Assembly (NCBI GenBank): GCA_963744105.1
Contig: CAVUSJ010000008.1
Location: 124,001-188,000, forward strand
DNA: 64,000 nucleotides
Direction: 5' to 3'
From: DASUPK01 sp963744105
GTDB taxonomy: Bacteria; Actinomycetota; Thermoleophilia; Solirubrobacterales; 70-9
Below are positions 48,733 through 57,216 of this stretch, piece by piece (positions within the stretch are counted from its first letter, which is position 1; each line of letters opens with the position of its first letter). A program made the position numbers and the translations under genes. Below the pieces are notes generated by a model that worked only from the letters and a program-made list of their open reading frames with translations, was not told the DNA's origin and made no database searches.

Positions 48733-49223
48733 CGGAGGATCTCGACGAGCAGGACCCAGGCGTTCGCCACTCCCGCAGCGACCGCGCAGATGATTCCCGC
48801 CGCGGTCCAGTAGAGGCCGCCGCCGCTGCCGCTCAGCACGCTGATCCCCCCGATCAGGAAGGGCAGGGTCGCGACCGCCACGAGCATCACCCGCCCGGCG
48901 ACCCAATGCGCCGGCGAGCCCGACGGAGGCCGGCTGCGGATCCCGGCGACGCTGATGAACGCCGTGAAGAAGACGGCGACCGAGGTGAGCTCCAACCCGA
49001 GAGCGGTCCGGCTCTGCTCCGGAAAGAGCCCGAGGAGCGAGACCACGACAACGCTCAGGAACAGGAGCACGGTCTGGAGGGCCCGGTCCGGCACCCCCGG
49101 CAGCTTCAGGATGCGGTCCAGGTTGATCGAGACCGCGACGAAGACGAGGCCGGCGAGCGCGGCGGACGCCCCGGCGGCGGCGACGAACAGTTCGCTCCAC
49201 TTCGACGGGTCGTAGGCAGCCAA
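48729..49223 (-). CDS. Integral membrane protein, four to five helices
   Basis: A 164-residue membrane protein beginning SKWSELFVAAAGASAALAGLVFVAVSINLDRIL, followed by three further hydrophobic segments (LQTVLLFLSVVVVSLLGLFP, SVAVFFTAFISVAGI, MLVAVATLPFLIGGISVLSG) and GIICAVAAGVANAWVLLVEIL. The ASAALAGLVFVA.S.N first helix is common in uncharacterised actinobacterial proteins. The start TTG 49223 is 9 nt after a TAGAAT box. Function unknown. Confidence 0.72.
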   Translation of the reverse strand: MAAYDPSKWSELFVAAAGASAALAGLVFVAVSINLDRILKLPGVPDRALQTVLLFLSVVVVSLLGLFPEQSRTALGLELTSVAVFFTAFISVAGIRSRPPSGSPAHWVAGRVMLVAVATLPFLIGGISVLSGSGGGLYWTAAGIICAVAAGVANAWVLLVEILR

Positions 49224-49251
49224 CGGCCGTCGATTCTATGAGCGCCGCGGG

Positions 49252-50634
49252 CTAGACGCCGGCGAAGGCGATCACTTGCGAGTCGGCCGGCACGAACAAC
49301 CGGCCTCCTCCCGCCGCGGGGGTCGGGAAGTGGGTAACCGAGCCGAGGTCGACGTTCGCCACCGGACCGCCGTTCGTCGGGCTGTACCCGTGCAGCACCG
49401 CGTCGTTGTCGATGCTCCAGACGATCCCCCCGGAGAGGATCGGCGGGCCCGCGGAGGTGCCCGTGTGCCAGACCTCGCTGAACGAGTTGCCGCTGACGCG
49501 AAGTGCGTGGAGACCATTGATGCACGGCACGTAGACGATTGAAGCCTGATAGGCCAATCCTCCGAAGGCTCCGCCGCCGCAGACTGACTGGCTGAAGAGC
49601 TGGCCTCCGGTCCCGCCGAGATGCGTCGTGGAGAGGATCAGGCCGAGCCCCTCCTTGCCGATCACGAACATCCGGTTGCCGCCGAGCAGGGTCGGCCCGA
49701 CGGAGCCCAGGTCGGTGTCGGTCTGGTTGAGCTGCGGGGAGTTGGGCGCCCGGTAGAAGTCGGTCTGCTTGAGCTTCGGGGTGAGGCGGATCACGGAGTT
49801 CCCGAAGTCGAAGCCGCTCGTCTCGTCGCCGTTGCCCGTCGCGACGAAGAGGGATCCGGAGCGGTCGATGGCCGCTCCCGAGGGTGCCCAGATGGCGCCC
49901 TCGCGGTGAACGCCGACGGTGAATGTCCTCTTGCCGGGCTTGCCCTGGGCCCTCACCGACACGACGCGGCCCTTGTAGTCGCCGCAGTCACCGGCCAGGC
50001 CGCCGAATGCGACGTAGACGCGGCCCTTCGACACCGACAGGGCCGGCCGCTGCTGATGGACCCGCGGATCCGACCCCGGGGCGTCGATGGCCCTCTTCAT
50101 CGTCACCTTCCCGCCGCGCAGGCTGAGGCCGAAGAGCACGTGCCGGTAGCCGTTCAGGAACGCGACGGCGTAGATGGTGCCTCCGGAGATCGCGGGGGTG
50201 CCGGTGATGCCGGTGACCGGCTCGATGTTGCCGCACGGCAGAGTCGATCCCTGCACCGGGGTGCCGAGGTGGCGCTTCCAGGCGACCTGCCCGTTCGCGG
50301 CGTTGAGCGCGTAGACGGTGTTGTTCTCGGTGGCGACGTAGACGCGGTTGCCGAGCGCGAGCGGCTCGGCGTAGACCTGGCCGTCGAACGACTGCGTCCA
50401 GGTGCGGTGGAAGCTCGAGAGCGGCGGCGAGGTGGTGTCGACGCCGGTGCGGGCGAGGTTGGCGTGGTAGGTGGGCCAGTTTGCCGCGCGCTTGTGCTTC
50501 TTGGCCGCGCTCGCCTGGCCGGGAGGGGTAACCGTGGCGGCGGGGGGATCGGGCTTGCCGCCCGAGCCACAGCCGACCGCGACGATCAGGGCCGCCATCA
50601 TCACCGCGCCTGCCACCACCCTGGTCCGAATCAT
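49252..50634 (-). CDS. PQQ-repeat (BamB/PQQ_2) beta-propeller lipoprotein
   Basis: A 460-residue exported lipoprotein with lipobox Cys22 (VAVGC-GSGG), a Pro/Lys linker, then WPTYHANLARTGVDTTSPPLSSFHRTWTQSFDGQVYAEPLALGNRVYVATENNTVYALNAANGQVAWKRHLG, the typical start of eight-bladed PQQ_2 propellers. Further blades follow (GGTIYAVAFLNGYRHVLFGLS, GSLFVATGNGD, GGLYQ-like segments and the last blade GGRLFVPADSQVIAFAGV). A pair of Cys in blade 2 (LPCGNIEP) and others may form disulfides. Whether it is an enzyme or a scaffold is open. The leaderless -10 box fixes ATG 50634. Confidence 0.85.
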   Translation of the reverse strand: MIRTRVVAGAVMMAALIVAVGCGSGGKPDPPAATVTPPGQASAAKKHKRAANWPTYHANLARTGVDTTSPPLSSFHRTWTQSFDGQVYAEPLALGNRVYVATENNTVYALNAANGQVAWKRHLGTPVQGSTLPCGNIEPVTGITGTPAISGGTIYAVAFLNGYRHVLFGLSLRGGKVTMKRAIDAPGSDPRVHQQRPALSVSKGRVYVAFGGLAGDCGDYKGRVVSVRAQGKPGKRTFTVGVHREGAIWAPSGAAIDRSGSLFVATGNGDETSGFDFGNSVIRLTPKLKQTDFYRAPNSPQLNQTDTDLGSVGPTLLGGNRMFVIGKEGLGLILSTTHLGGTGGQLFSQSVCGGGAFGGLAYQASIVYVPCINGLHALRVSGNSFSEVWHTGTSAGPPILSGGIVWSIDNDAVLHGYSPTNGGPVANVDLGSVTHFPTPAAGGGRLFVPADSQVIAFAGV

Positions 50635-50641
50635 CCGCCTC

Positions 50642-50647
50642 AGTCTA
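50642..50647 (-). promoter_or_regulatory. -10 box, leaderless
   Basis: On the minus strand TAGACT ends 7 nt before ATG 50634 of the PQQ-repeat lipoprotein. It lies in the gap after the PucR gene stop. Confidence 0.5.
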
Positions 50648-50673
50648 GATACGGGCCGTCGGAGCCCGGGGAT

Positions 50674-51843
50674 CTATCTGGGCAGCGCCGGCGCCAGGAT
50701 CCGGTACGCCTTGATGCCGAGCCCGAGGCGCTCGCGGTCCTCGGAGATCTGCGGGTCAAGTCCGGTCAGCTCCTTCACCCGGTCCAGGCGATAGGCGACC
50801 GTGTGGCGGTGGGCGAAGATCGCCCGCGCCGTGGCGTTCATGTTGCAGTCGCTCGCCAGGTACTCCTCGAGGGTGCCGAGCAGGTCGGAGCGGTACTGGT
50901 CGTCGTAGCGGACGAGGGGCTCGACCGTGTCGCGATAGAAGCTCCGCACCTCGTCCGGGTCCGAGATCAGCGCCCTGAACAGCAGGCGGTAGACGCCGCT
51001 CGCCGCGATCCCCTCCTCCAGGGCCTCGGCGATCTCCGGTTCTCGGCTGATCACGTCGAGGACCAGCTCGGCCTCCCTGATCGCGCGGTGGAGCTCGCCC
51101 GGATCCGGATAGAACGAGGACACCGCCGCCATGCCGTGCTTGCGAAGCCGGGTGGCGATCCGGCCTGCGCCCTGCAGGGTCTTCTCGGGCGCGTCGTCGC
51201 CGCCGCGGGCCGGCAGGATCGCGTAGAGCCGTCCATCCGACAGCTCCGCCAGCGAGCCCTCGTACTCGGCCTCGACGAGCGCCGTCGCGTGGCTCGGGCT
51301 GGCGGATTCGATCTCGGCCACCAGCGCGATTGCGCCGCGCGCCAGGTCGCAGCCGAGCCGAGCGGCCTTGCCAGTCGTCTCGGCGGTGTCGATCTCCCGG
51401 GAGCGCAGATCCTCGATCAGGCCGCCGCGCATCTTGCGCTCTGCCTCCTCGCGCGCGTCGGCGACGGCCACCTCGGCGAGCGCCGCCAGCGCGGCGGCCC
51501 GCAGAACCTCGTCGCGGTCCACCAGCACCGCGCCCCCGTCCTCGGCCGACTCGGCTTCGAGCAGGAGCACGATCCCGACGGTGCGCCCGCCGGCCTCGAT
51601 GGCGCGCTCGAGGACGATCGGGTCAGGCGTCGCCGCCTCGGTCTCCGCGACGCGCGCCTTCGCGTACTCGGCGAGGCCGTTCAGCTCTCCGCCCCCCGGC
51701 GCCCGAGCGGCGAGGCCACGCGGGGGCAGCACGATCGCCACAGGCCCGCCGGCCTCGGCCGCGGCGAGCTCCGCGACCCCCTGCAGCCCATCGCCGTCGA
51801 GGACGGCCTCGATCATCCGCGTGCTGAGCTCGCGCATCGTCAT
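50674..51843 (-). CDS. PucR/CdaR-family transcriptional regulator
   Basis: A 389-residue regulator. The N-terminal 130 residues look like a GAF-type sensor (GPVAIVLPPRGLAARAPGGGELNGLAEYAKA...VGIVLLLEAE); a GGDEF-like middle follows, and the last 60 residues are the PucR helix-turn-helix: LLGTLEEYLASDCNMNATARAIFAHRHTVAYRLDRVKELTGLDP. Relatives sense purines, proline, sugars or GABA. Its ATG overlaps the stop of the PII-like gene (ATGA), so both proteins are made together; the divergent aldehyde dehydrogenase gene is a candidate target (inference). GGDEF-like part is unlikely to be a cyclase. Confidence 0.87.
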   Translation of the reverse strand: MTMRELSTRMIEAVLDGDGLQGVAELAAAEAGGPVAIVLPPRGLAARAPGGGELNGLAEYAKARVAETEAATPDPIVLERAIEAGGRTVGIVLLLEAESAEDGGAVLVDRDEVLRAAALAALAEVAVADAREEAERKMRGGLIEDLRSREIDTAETTGKAARLGCDLARGAIALVAEIESASPSHATALVEAEYEGSLAELSDGRLYAILPARGGDDAPEKTLQGAGRIATRLRKHGMAAVSSFYPDPGELHRAIREAELVLDVISREPEIAEALEEGIAASGVYRLLFRALISDPDEVRSFYRDTVEPLVRYDDQYRSDLLGTLEEYLASDCNMNATARAIFAHRHTVAYRLDRVKELTGLDPQISEDRERLGLGIKAYRILAPALPR

Positions 51844-52226
51844 TCGTCCTGCGCCGCGCCCGCGGCGATCTCCTCTTCGGAGTGGGCCTGGAGCACGACG
51901 TCGCCCTCCTCGCCGGTCCTGATCCGGATTGCCTCCTCCACCGGCAGGACGAAGATCTTGCCGTCGCCGATCTCCCCCGAGCGCGCGTGCCTGATGATGG
52001 TCTCCACGACGGTCCCCGTGTCGCCGTCGTCGACGACCACCTCGAGCTTGAGCTTGGGGCGCACCGACACCGTCAGTGTGGAGCCGCGGTAGGCCTCGAC
52101 CAGGCCCTTCTGGCACCCGGAACCCTTCACCTCGGAGACGGAGAGGGACGGGAAGCCCTTGTCGAGCAGCTCCGAGCGGATCGGCTCGAACGCCTCGTGG
52201 CGGATGAACGCTTCGATCTTCTTCAC
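51840..52226 (-). CDS. PII-like signal protein with altered T-loop
   Basis: A 128-residue PII family member. It has the start MKKIEAFIRHEAFEPIRSELLDKGFPSLSVSEVKGSG, the PII signature KLKLEVVVDDGDTGTVVETIIRHARSGEIGDGKIFVLPVEEAIRIRTGEEG and the B-loop. The T-loop reads EAYRGSTLTVSVRPK, without the uridylylated Tyr51 of GlnB/GlnK. ATP-binding residues look present (GDGKIFV, RIRTGE). A C-terminal tail of about 20 acidic residues is extra. The frame is open 32 codons further; GTG 52226 is chosen because conservation begins there. Followed by the PucR gene through ATGA. Confidence 0.87.
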   Translation of the reverse strand: MKKIEAFIRHEAFEPIRSELLDKGFPSLSVSEVKGSGCQKGLVEAYRGSTLTVSVRPKLKLEVVVDDGDTGTVVETIIRHARSGEIGDGKIFVLPVEEAIRIRTGEEGDVVLQAHSEEEIAAGAAQDE

Positions 52227-52349
52227 GGGTGAATCCCCCCGGGGGAGCGGCGACAGCTGTCGGTCAGCACCGTAGGCGCGCGCAGGCACGCGGTCTTTGG
52301 CCCTCTGTCGAAAAACAGGCATAGGCCTTGCTCCAAGCGGTCGGAGTCC

Positions 52350-52369
52350 GACTGGCTGGGCAGCCAGTC
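52350..52369. promoter_or_regulatory. 20-bp palindromic operator before the aldehyde dehydrogenase
   Basis: GACTGGCTGGGCAGCCAGTC: perfect 9-bp arms around GG. It ends 5 bp before a TAGAGT -10 box (52375-52380), so it covers the -35 region. The half-site GACTGG/CCAGTC is shared with the fatty-acid-type operators at 2993 and 6269, but the spacing is wider, so it may be for another TetR-like protein. Confidence 0.6.
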
Positions 52370-52415
52370 CGCGCTAGAGTCCGCCCCTACCAGCCGGTCT
52401 ACGAGGGGAGCGATC

Positions 52416-53963
52416 ATGGCCATCGACACCGTTTCCGAAAGCACCCGGACTTCGCAGGAGACCTTCGAAGTCACAAATCCCGCCGACGGATCGGTGATCG
52501 CCAACGTGCCCCTCGATGGAGCCGCCGAGGTCGCGGCGACGGTTGCACGCCTCCGCGCGAATCAGCCCGCCTGGGAGGCGCTCGGGATCAAGGGCCGCGC
52601 CGAGTGGCTGTATGAGCTCCGCGACTGGATCCTCGACCACCAGGACGAGATCGCCGACACCATGCAGCGGGAGACCGGCAAGGTGCGCGGCGAGGCCGCC
52701 GGCGAGTCGGTCTACCTGACGGACCTCATCAACTTCTACGGCAAGAAGGGCCACAAGTTCATCGGCGACGAGAAGGTCCCCGCCCACTCGCCACTGATGA
52801 AGATCAAGAAGCTCAAGGTCCAGTACCGGCCCTATCCGGTCGTCGGCGTGATCAGCCCCTGGAACTTCCCGCTGATCCTCTCGCTCGGGGACGCGATCCC
52901 GGCCCTGATCGCCGGCGCGGCCGTCGTGATCAAGCCGTCTGAGATCACGCCGCTGGGCGTCACGGAGATCATCGAGGCCTGGAAGAGCGAGATCGGGGGG
53001 CCCGACGTCTTCGACGTCGTCAACGGCATGGGTGAGACGGGCTCGGCTCTGGTAGACGAGGTCGACTTCGTCCAGTTCACGGGTTCCGACCGCACCGCAA
53101 AGAAGGTCCTGGGGCGTGCCGCTGACACCCTCACCCCGGTGAGCGCCGAGCTCGGCGGCAAGGACCCGATGATCGTCTTGAAGAGCGCCAACGTCGAGCG
53201 CGCGGCCAACGCCGCGACCTGGGGCGCCTTCGCCAACGTCGGCCAGGTCTGCATCTCGGTCGAGCGCCTCTACGTCGAGGAGCCCGTCTACGACGAGTTC
53301 GTCGAGCGCTTCACCCAGGAGGTCCGCAACCTCAACCAGGGCATGGACGGCCGGGAGCACGGCAAGGACATCGGCGCGATGACCTTCCCGCCGCAGACGC
53401 AGATCGTCGAGGACCACGTCGAGGACGCGAGGGATGCCGGCGCGACCGTCGTCACCGGTGGCCAGAGGGGCGAGGGCCCGGGCGACTGGTATCCGCCCAC
53501 CGTGCTGACCGACGTCGACCACTCGATGAAGGTGATGCGCGACGAAACCTTCGGACCGGTGGTCGGGATCATGAAGGTCCGCGACGCCGACGAGGCCGTC
53601 CGCCTCGCCAACGACACGCGCTACGGCCTGGCCGCCTCGGTGTTCGGCTCGAAGCGGGAGGCAGAGGCGGTGGCGCGCCGGCTCGAAGTCGGCACCGCCA
53701 ACGTGAACGACGTGCTGGTGGGTTTCCTGGCCTCTGACGTCCCAATGGGCGGTTGGAAGGACTCGGGGATCGGTTTCCGCCACGGCGAGTACGGGATCAA
53801 GAAGTTCGTGCGCCCCGAGTCGATCGTGATCAGCCGCTTCGGCCAGACGCGCGAGCCCCTCTACTTCCCCTACACCGAGAAGCGCCGGCAGCAGCTGCGG
53901 AAGGTCAGCACCTTCTTCGCCGCCCGCGACTGGCGCCGGCGCCTCGGCAAGCGGCGGGACTAA
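52416..53963 (+). CDS. Aldehyde dehydrogenase (succinate-semialdehyde/long-chain aldehyde type)
   Basis: A 515-residue NAD(P) aldehyde dehydrogenase. Active-site elements are intact: VVGVISPWNFPLILSLGDAIPALIAGAAVVIKPSE (nucleotide and Asn), VQFTGSDRTAKKVLGRAAD, general base Glu in SAELGGKDP, catalytic Cys in NVGQVCISVERLY, and DETFGPVVGIMKVRDADEAVRLANDTRYGLAASVF. The C-terminal SRFGQTREPLYFPYT with basic tail (FFAARDWRRRLGKRRD) recalls membrane-associated SSADH/GabD2-like and Alkanal enzymes. Substrate is uncertain. Palindromic operator upstream; GAGGGGAG ribosome site. Divergent from the PII-PucR pair; stop interlocked (CTAA) with the next gene. Confidence 0.9.
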   Translation: MAIDTVSESTRTSQETFEVTNPADGSVIANVPLDGAAEVAATVARLRANQPAWEALGIKGRAEWLYELRDWILDHQDEIADTMQRETGKVRGEAAGESVYLTDLINFYGKKGHKFIGDEKVPAHSPLMKIKKLKVQYRPYPVVGVISPWNFPLILSLGDAIPALIAGAAVVIKPSEITPLGVTEIIEAWKSEIGGPDVFDVVNGMGETGSALVDEVDFVQFTGSDRTAKKVLGRAADTLTPVSAELGGKDPMIVLKSANVERAANAATWGAFANVGQVCISVERLYVEEPVYDEFVERFTQEVRNLNQGMDGREHGKDIGAMTFPPQTQIVEDHVEDARDAGATVVTGGQRGEGPGDWYPPTVLTDVDHSMKVMRDETFGPVVGIMKVRDADEAVRLANDTRYGLAASVFGSKREAEAVARRLEVGTANVNDVLVGFLASDVPMGGWKDSGIGFRHGEYGIKKFVRPESIVISRFGQTREPLYFPYTEKRRQQLRKVSTFFAARDWRRRLGKRRD

Positions 53964-54271
53964 TCCGCCGCAGTGAGCTCGCCGTCGAGACGGCGGGCCT
54001 CCTGCTCGAACCACTCCGAGACCAGGCGGAGCCACGCGACCTCTGAGCGCGTCCTGATCCGGACGTAGTTCGCGTGCTCATCGCCCGCGATGCGGATCGC
54101 ATCGGCGACGCTCAGCTCGCGATCCCCGGCTTCGCCGTCGCCGAGCAGCATCCAGTCGGCCCGGCCACCGGGTCCCTCGTCCTCGAGGGCGAGCCTGGTC
54201 CCGTCGCTCATCAGAAGGGCCTTCGGCTCGCGGCCGCCGACCTGTAGTCCCTGCAATCCGTTGGCTTCCAT
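53960..54271 (-). CDS. Small hypothetical protein
   Basis: A 103-residue, mostly acidic soluble protein: EANGLQGLQVGGREPKALLMSDGTRLALEDEGPGG, then DRELSVADAIRIAGDEHANYVRIRTRSEVAWLRLVSEWFEQEARRL. Start ATG 54271 is preferred over the upstream in-frame start because AAAGGGGAA lies about 6 nt before it. No family recognised. Stop interlocked with the aldehyde dehydrogenase stop. Confidence 0.55.
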   Translation of the reverse strand: MEANGLQGLQVGGREPKALLMSDGTRLALEDEGPGGRADWMLLGDGEAGDRELSVADAIRIAGDEHANYVRIRTRSEVAWLRLVSEWFEQEARRLDGELTAAD

Positions 54272-54383
54272 GTCGTTCCCCTTTTCGATTGAGTCCTGGT
54301 GAGGAACAAGTATGCGAGCGACTGCTAACACGGCGCTAAAGGATCGTTAACAGGTTGCGAAAGCTCCGCAGCATCCGAATGCG

Positions 54384-54788
54384 CTACTCCGACAGCCCGG
54401 CGGCCCGCCTTGCCTCGTCCGGATCCGCATACATACGCATTCGCGCGTACTTCCCGTCCCGGATCGTCCAGAGTTGGGCGAACCGCATGTCGACCTCCAG
54501 ACCGGTCGTCTTGGAGGTGCCGTGCTGGCGCAGCACCGCAAGGACATCGTCCGCTCCGGCGTCGATGAGCTCCTCCAGTTCGAGTTCCCAGTTGTCCCAC
54601 GGCTCCGTCCAGGAGGAGAGGAACTCCCGGGCCCCGTCGGTGCCCTCATACAGCTTTCGCTCGGGCCAGCCCGAGAAGGTCGACATGTCCCAGACGAAGT
54701 CCGGATGCGTGATTTCCTCGATCACTTCCCCGGTCTCAGAGAACCGGGCGTACCCGCGGGCGACGATCTCAACGTTCTCCTTCGACAT
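54384..54788 (-). CDS. SnoaL-like/NTF2-fold protein
   Basis: A 134-residue protein with the nuclear-transport-factor-2/SnoaL-like plan: SKENVEIVARGYARFSETGEVIEEITHPDFVWDMSTFSGWPERKLYEGTDGAREFLSSW, then LEELIDAGADDVLAVLRQHGTSKTTGLEVDMRFAQLWTIRDGKYARMRMYADPDEARRAAGL. Such folds cyclise, isomerise or bind small molecules; here the function is unknown. Start ATG 54788. It lies 42 bp from the metE stop on the same strand. Confidence 0.85.
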   Translation of the reverse strand: MSKENVEIVARGYARFSETGEVIEEITHPDFVWDMSTFSGWPERKLYEGTDGAREFLSSWTEPWDNWELELEELIDAGADDVLAVLRQHGTSKTTGLEVDMRFAQLWTIRDGKYARMRMYADPDEARRAAGLSE

Positions 54789-54830
54789 CGCCCGCCAGTA
54801 TCTCGCGGTCGGCCCCGAACCGCGTCCGAA

Positions 54831-57191
54831 CTAGGAGGCTGGGACCAGCTCCTCGCGCAGCTGCTTGGCGGCCTGGACCATGTTCCGCAGGCTGGGATCG
54901 ACCTCGTCCCAGGTGCGGGTCTTGAGGCCGCAGTCGGGGTTCACCCAGATCTGCTCCGGCCGCAGCACGCGCGCGGCCTCGGTGAGCAGCTCGGCCATCT
55001 CCTCGGTGCTCGGGACCCGGGGCGAGTGGATGTCGTAGACGCCCGGCCCGATGTCGTTGCGGTAGCCCGTCTTCTCCCAGTCGTGCAGCAGCTCCATCCG
55101 CGAACGGGCCGCCTCGATCAGGTTGACGTCGGCGTCCATCGCCTGGATGTGCTCGAGGATGTCGCCGAAGTCCGAGTAACACATGTGCGTCTGGATCTGG
55201 GTCTCGTCCTTCACCCCCGACGTGGAGAGCCGGAAGCAGTGGACGGCCCAGCTCAGGTACTCGTCCCAGCGCTCCTTGCGCAGGGGGAGACCCTCCCGGA
55301 TCGCGGGCTCGTCGACCTGGATGATCTGGATGCCGGCCTCCTCGAGGTCCTCGACCTCGTCACGAATCGCGAGCGCCAGCTGCCTGCAGGTGTCGGCCAG
55401 CGGCTGGTCGTCGCGGACGAAGGACCACTCGAGCATCGTCACCGGCCCGGTGAGCATGCCCTTGACCGGCTTCTCGGTGAGGGACTGCGCGTAGGTGATC
55501 CAGTCGACCGTCATCTGCGACGGCCGCAGCACGTCGCCGAAGATGATCGGAGGGCGCACGTAGCGAGAGCCGTAGGACTGCACCCAGGCGTTCTCGGTGA
55601 AGACGTAGCCCTCCATCTGCTCGCCGAAGTACTGGACCATGTCGTTGCGCTCCGGCTCGCCATGCACCAGGACGTCGAGGCCGACCTCCTCCTGGAAGCG
55701 GATGACCTTCTCGACCTCCTTCTCCATCGCCTCCTTGTAGGCGGCCCAGTCGATCTCGCCCTTGCGGAGCCTCTGGCGGGTCTTGCGGATTTCGTCGGTC
55801 TGCGGATAGGAGCCGATCGTGGTCGACGGGAAGAGCTCGGGGATGTCGATGCGAGAGCGCTGAGCCTGCCTGCGCTCCTCGAACGGGCTGTCTCGCCGGT
55901 CATGCTCCTCGTCGAGCGAGGAGATCCGCGCGCGGACTTCTGCGTTGCGCGTCCGGCTCGACTCCCGCCTGGAGTCAAGCTCCCGGTCATTCGCATCGAG
56001 CACATCGGCGATCGCCTCGCGCCCGTCGGCCAGCCCCTTCGCAAGGGTCGCGACCTCGTCCACCTTCTGGACCGCGAACGCCATCCAGGAGCGCATCTCG
56101 TCGTCGAGGTCGGCGTCCCCACCGGACGGCTCGGCCTCCAGGTCGATCGGGATGTGGAGCAGCGAGCAGCTGGTCGAGACGACGAGCTGCGAGGTCCGGG
56201 TCCGCAGGCCCTCGAGCGCGTCGAGCGAGTGCTCGAGGTGGTCGATCCAGACGTTGCGGCCGTCGATGATCCCGGCGAAGAGCCACTGGTCGTCGAGGCC
56301 CTCCTGGTCGGCGATGAACTCAGCGTTATGGCGACCGCCGTGCTCGTGAGCCCCGGGATCGAGCTCGGGCCCGTGGACGGAGCCGGTGAAGTCCAGCCCG
56401 ACGCCCTCGATCGGCAGGTCGCGCAGGACGCCGTAGGCGTCGCCGACGTGGTCGAAGTAGGTCTTGACGAGGATCCGCGGGCGCTCGTGCACCTTGCAGA
56501 GCTCCTCGTAGGCGAGCCGCAGGGCGTCGAGCTCGCGCTCGGTGCGGTCCTCCACGAAGCAGGGCTCGTCGAACTGCACCCAGGTCGCGCCCTGCTCGGC
56601 GAGCCGCTCGATCACCTCGCCGTAGACCTCGACGAGCGGCTCGACCAGGTCGAGCGCGTCGAAGCTCTCGGGGGCGCCGTCGGCCGGCTTGGAGAGCAGC
56701 AGGAAGCTGACCGGGCCGACCAGCACCGGAATCGTGTCGACCCCGGCCTCCTCCATGGCCTCGGCGTGCTCGTCGAAGGGCTTGGAGCCCGACAGGGAGA
56801 ACTTCGTGTCCGGCCCGAGCTCGGGCACGATGTAGTGGTAGTTCGTGTCGAACCACTTGGTCATCTCCATCGCGGTGGCGTCCTGCCGGCCCCGGGCCAT
56901 GACGAAGTAGGTCTCGAGGTCCACATCTCCCCCGTCGCGCCCGTAGCGCTCCGGCACGGCGCCGACCAGGGCGATCGCGTCGAGGACCTGGTCGTAGTAG
57001 GAGAAGTCGTTCGACGGGATCAGGTCGATCCCGGCGTCCTGCATCAGCTTCCAGTTCTCGACCCGGATCGCCTTCGCGGTGGCGGCCAGCTCGTCGGCCG
57101 ACTTCTCACCTCGCCAGTAGGCCTCGGTGGCGAACTTGAGCTCGCGGTTTCGGCCGATCCGCGGGAAGCCTGAGATGTTGGAAAGTGCCAT
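54831..57191 (-). CDS. metE: Cobalamin-independent methionine synthase
   Basis: A 786-residue MetE, which transfers the methyl group of 5-methyltetrahydropteroyl-triglutamate to homocysteine without B12. MALSNISGFPRIGRNRELKFATEAYWRGEKSADEL opens the N-terminal barrel; FPSTTIGSYPQTDEIRKTR, HGEPERNDMVQYFGEQMEGYVFT and the zinc-site HMCYSDF and NPDCGLKTRTWDE mark the C-terminal barrel, with the expected His and Cys ligands. The linker GEREV-type region is charged. ATG 57191 is preferred over GTG 57200 because TAGGGT lies 7 nt before it. Divergent from metH with 33 bp between starts and no room for a B12 riboswitch. Confidence 0.95.
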   Translation of the reverse strand: MALSNISGFPRIGRNRELKFATEAYWRGEKSADELAATAKAIRVENWKLMQDAGIDLIPSNDFSYYDQVLDAIALVGAVPERYGRDGGDVDLETYFVMARGRQDATAMEMTKWFDTNYHYIVPELGPDTKFSLSGSKPFDEHAEAMEEAGVDTIPVLVGPVSFLLLSKPADGAPESFDALDLVEPLVEVYGEVIERLAEQGATWVQFDEPCFVEDRTERELDALRLAYEELCKVHERPRILVKTYFDHVGDAYGVLRDLPIEGVGLDFTGSVHGPELDPGAHEHGGRHNAEFIADQEGLDDQWLFAGIIDGRNVWIDHLEHSLDALEGLRTRTSQLVVSTSCSLLHIPIDLEAEPSGGDADLDDEMRSWMAFAVQKVDEVATLAKGLADGREAIADVLDANDRELDSRRESSRTRNAEVRARISSLDEEHDRRDSPFEERRQAQRSRIDIPELFPSTTIGSYPQTDEIRKTRQRLRKGEIDWAAYKEAMEKEVEKVIRFQEEVGLDVLVHGEPERNDMVQYFGEQMEGYVFTENAWVQSYGSRYVRPPIIFGDVLRPSQMTVDWITYAQSLTEKPVKGMLTGPVTMLEWSFVRDDQPLADTCRQLALAIRDEVEDLEEAGIQIIQVDEPAIREGLPLRKERWDEYLSWAVHCFRLSTSGVKDETQIQTHMCYSDFGDILEHIQAMDADVNLIEAARSRMELLHDWEKTGYRNDIGPGVYDIHSPRVPSTEEMAELLTEAARVLRPEQIWVNPDCGLKTRTWDEVDPSLRNMVQAAKQLREELVPAS

Positions 57192-57198
57192 CCCCAAC

Positions 57199-57204
57199 AC
57201 CCTA
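57199..57204 (-). promoter_or_regulatory. -10 box, leaderless, for metE
   Basis: On the minus strand TAGGGT ends 7 nt before ATG 57191. Confidence 0.55.
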
Positions 57205-57210
57205 CCCAGC

Positions 57211-57216
57211 TACCCT
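57211..57216 (+). promoter_or_regulatory. -10 box, leaderless, for metH
   Basis: TACCCT ends 8 nt before ATG 57225. Six bases separate it from the metE box. Confidence 0.5.
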
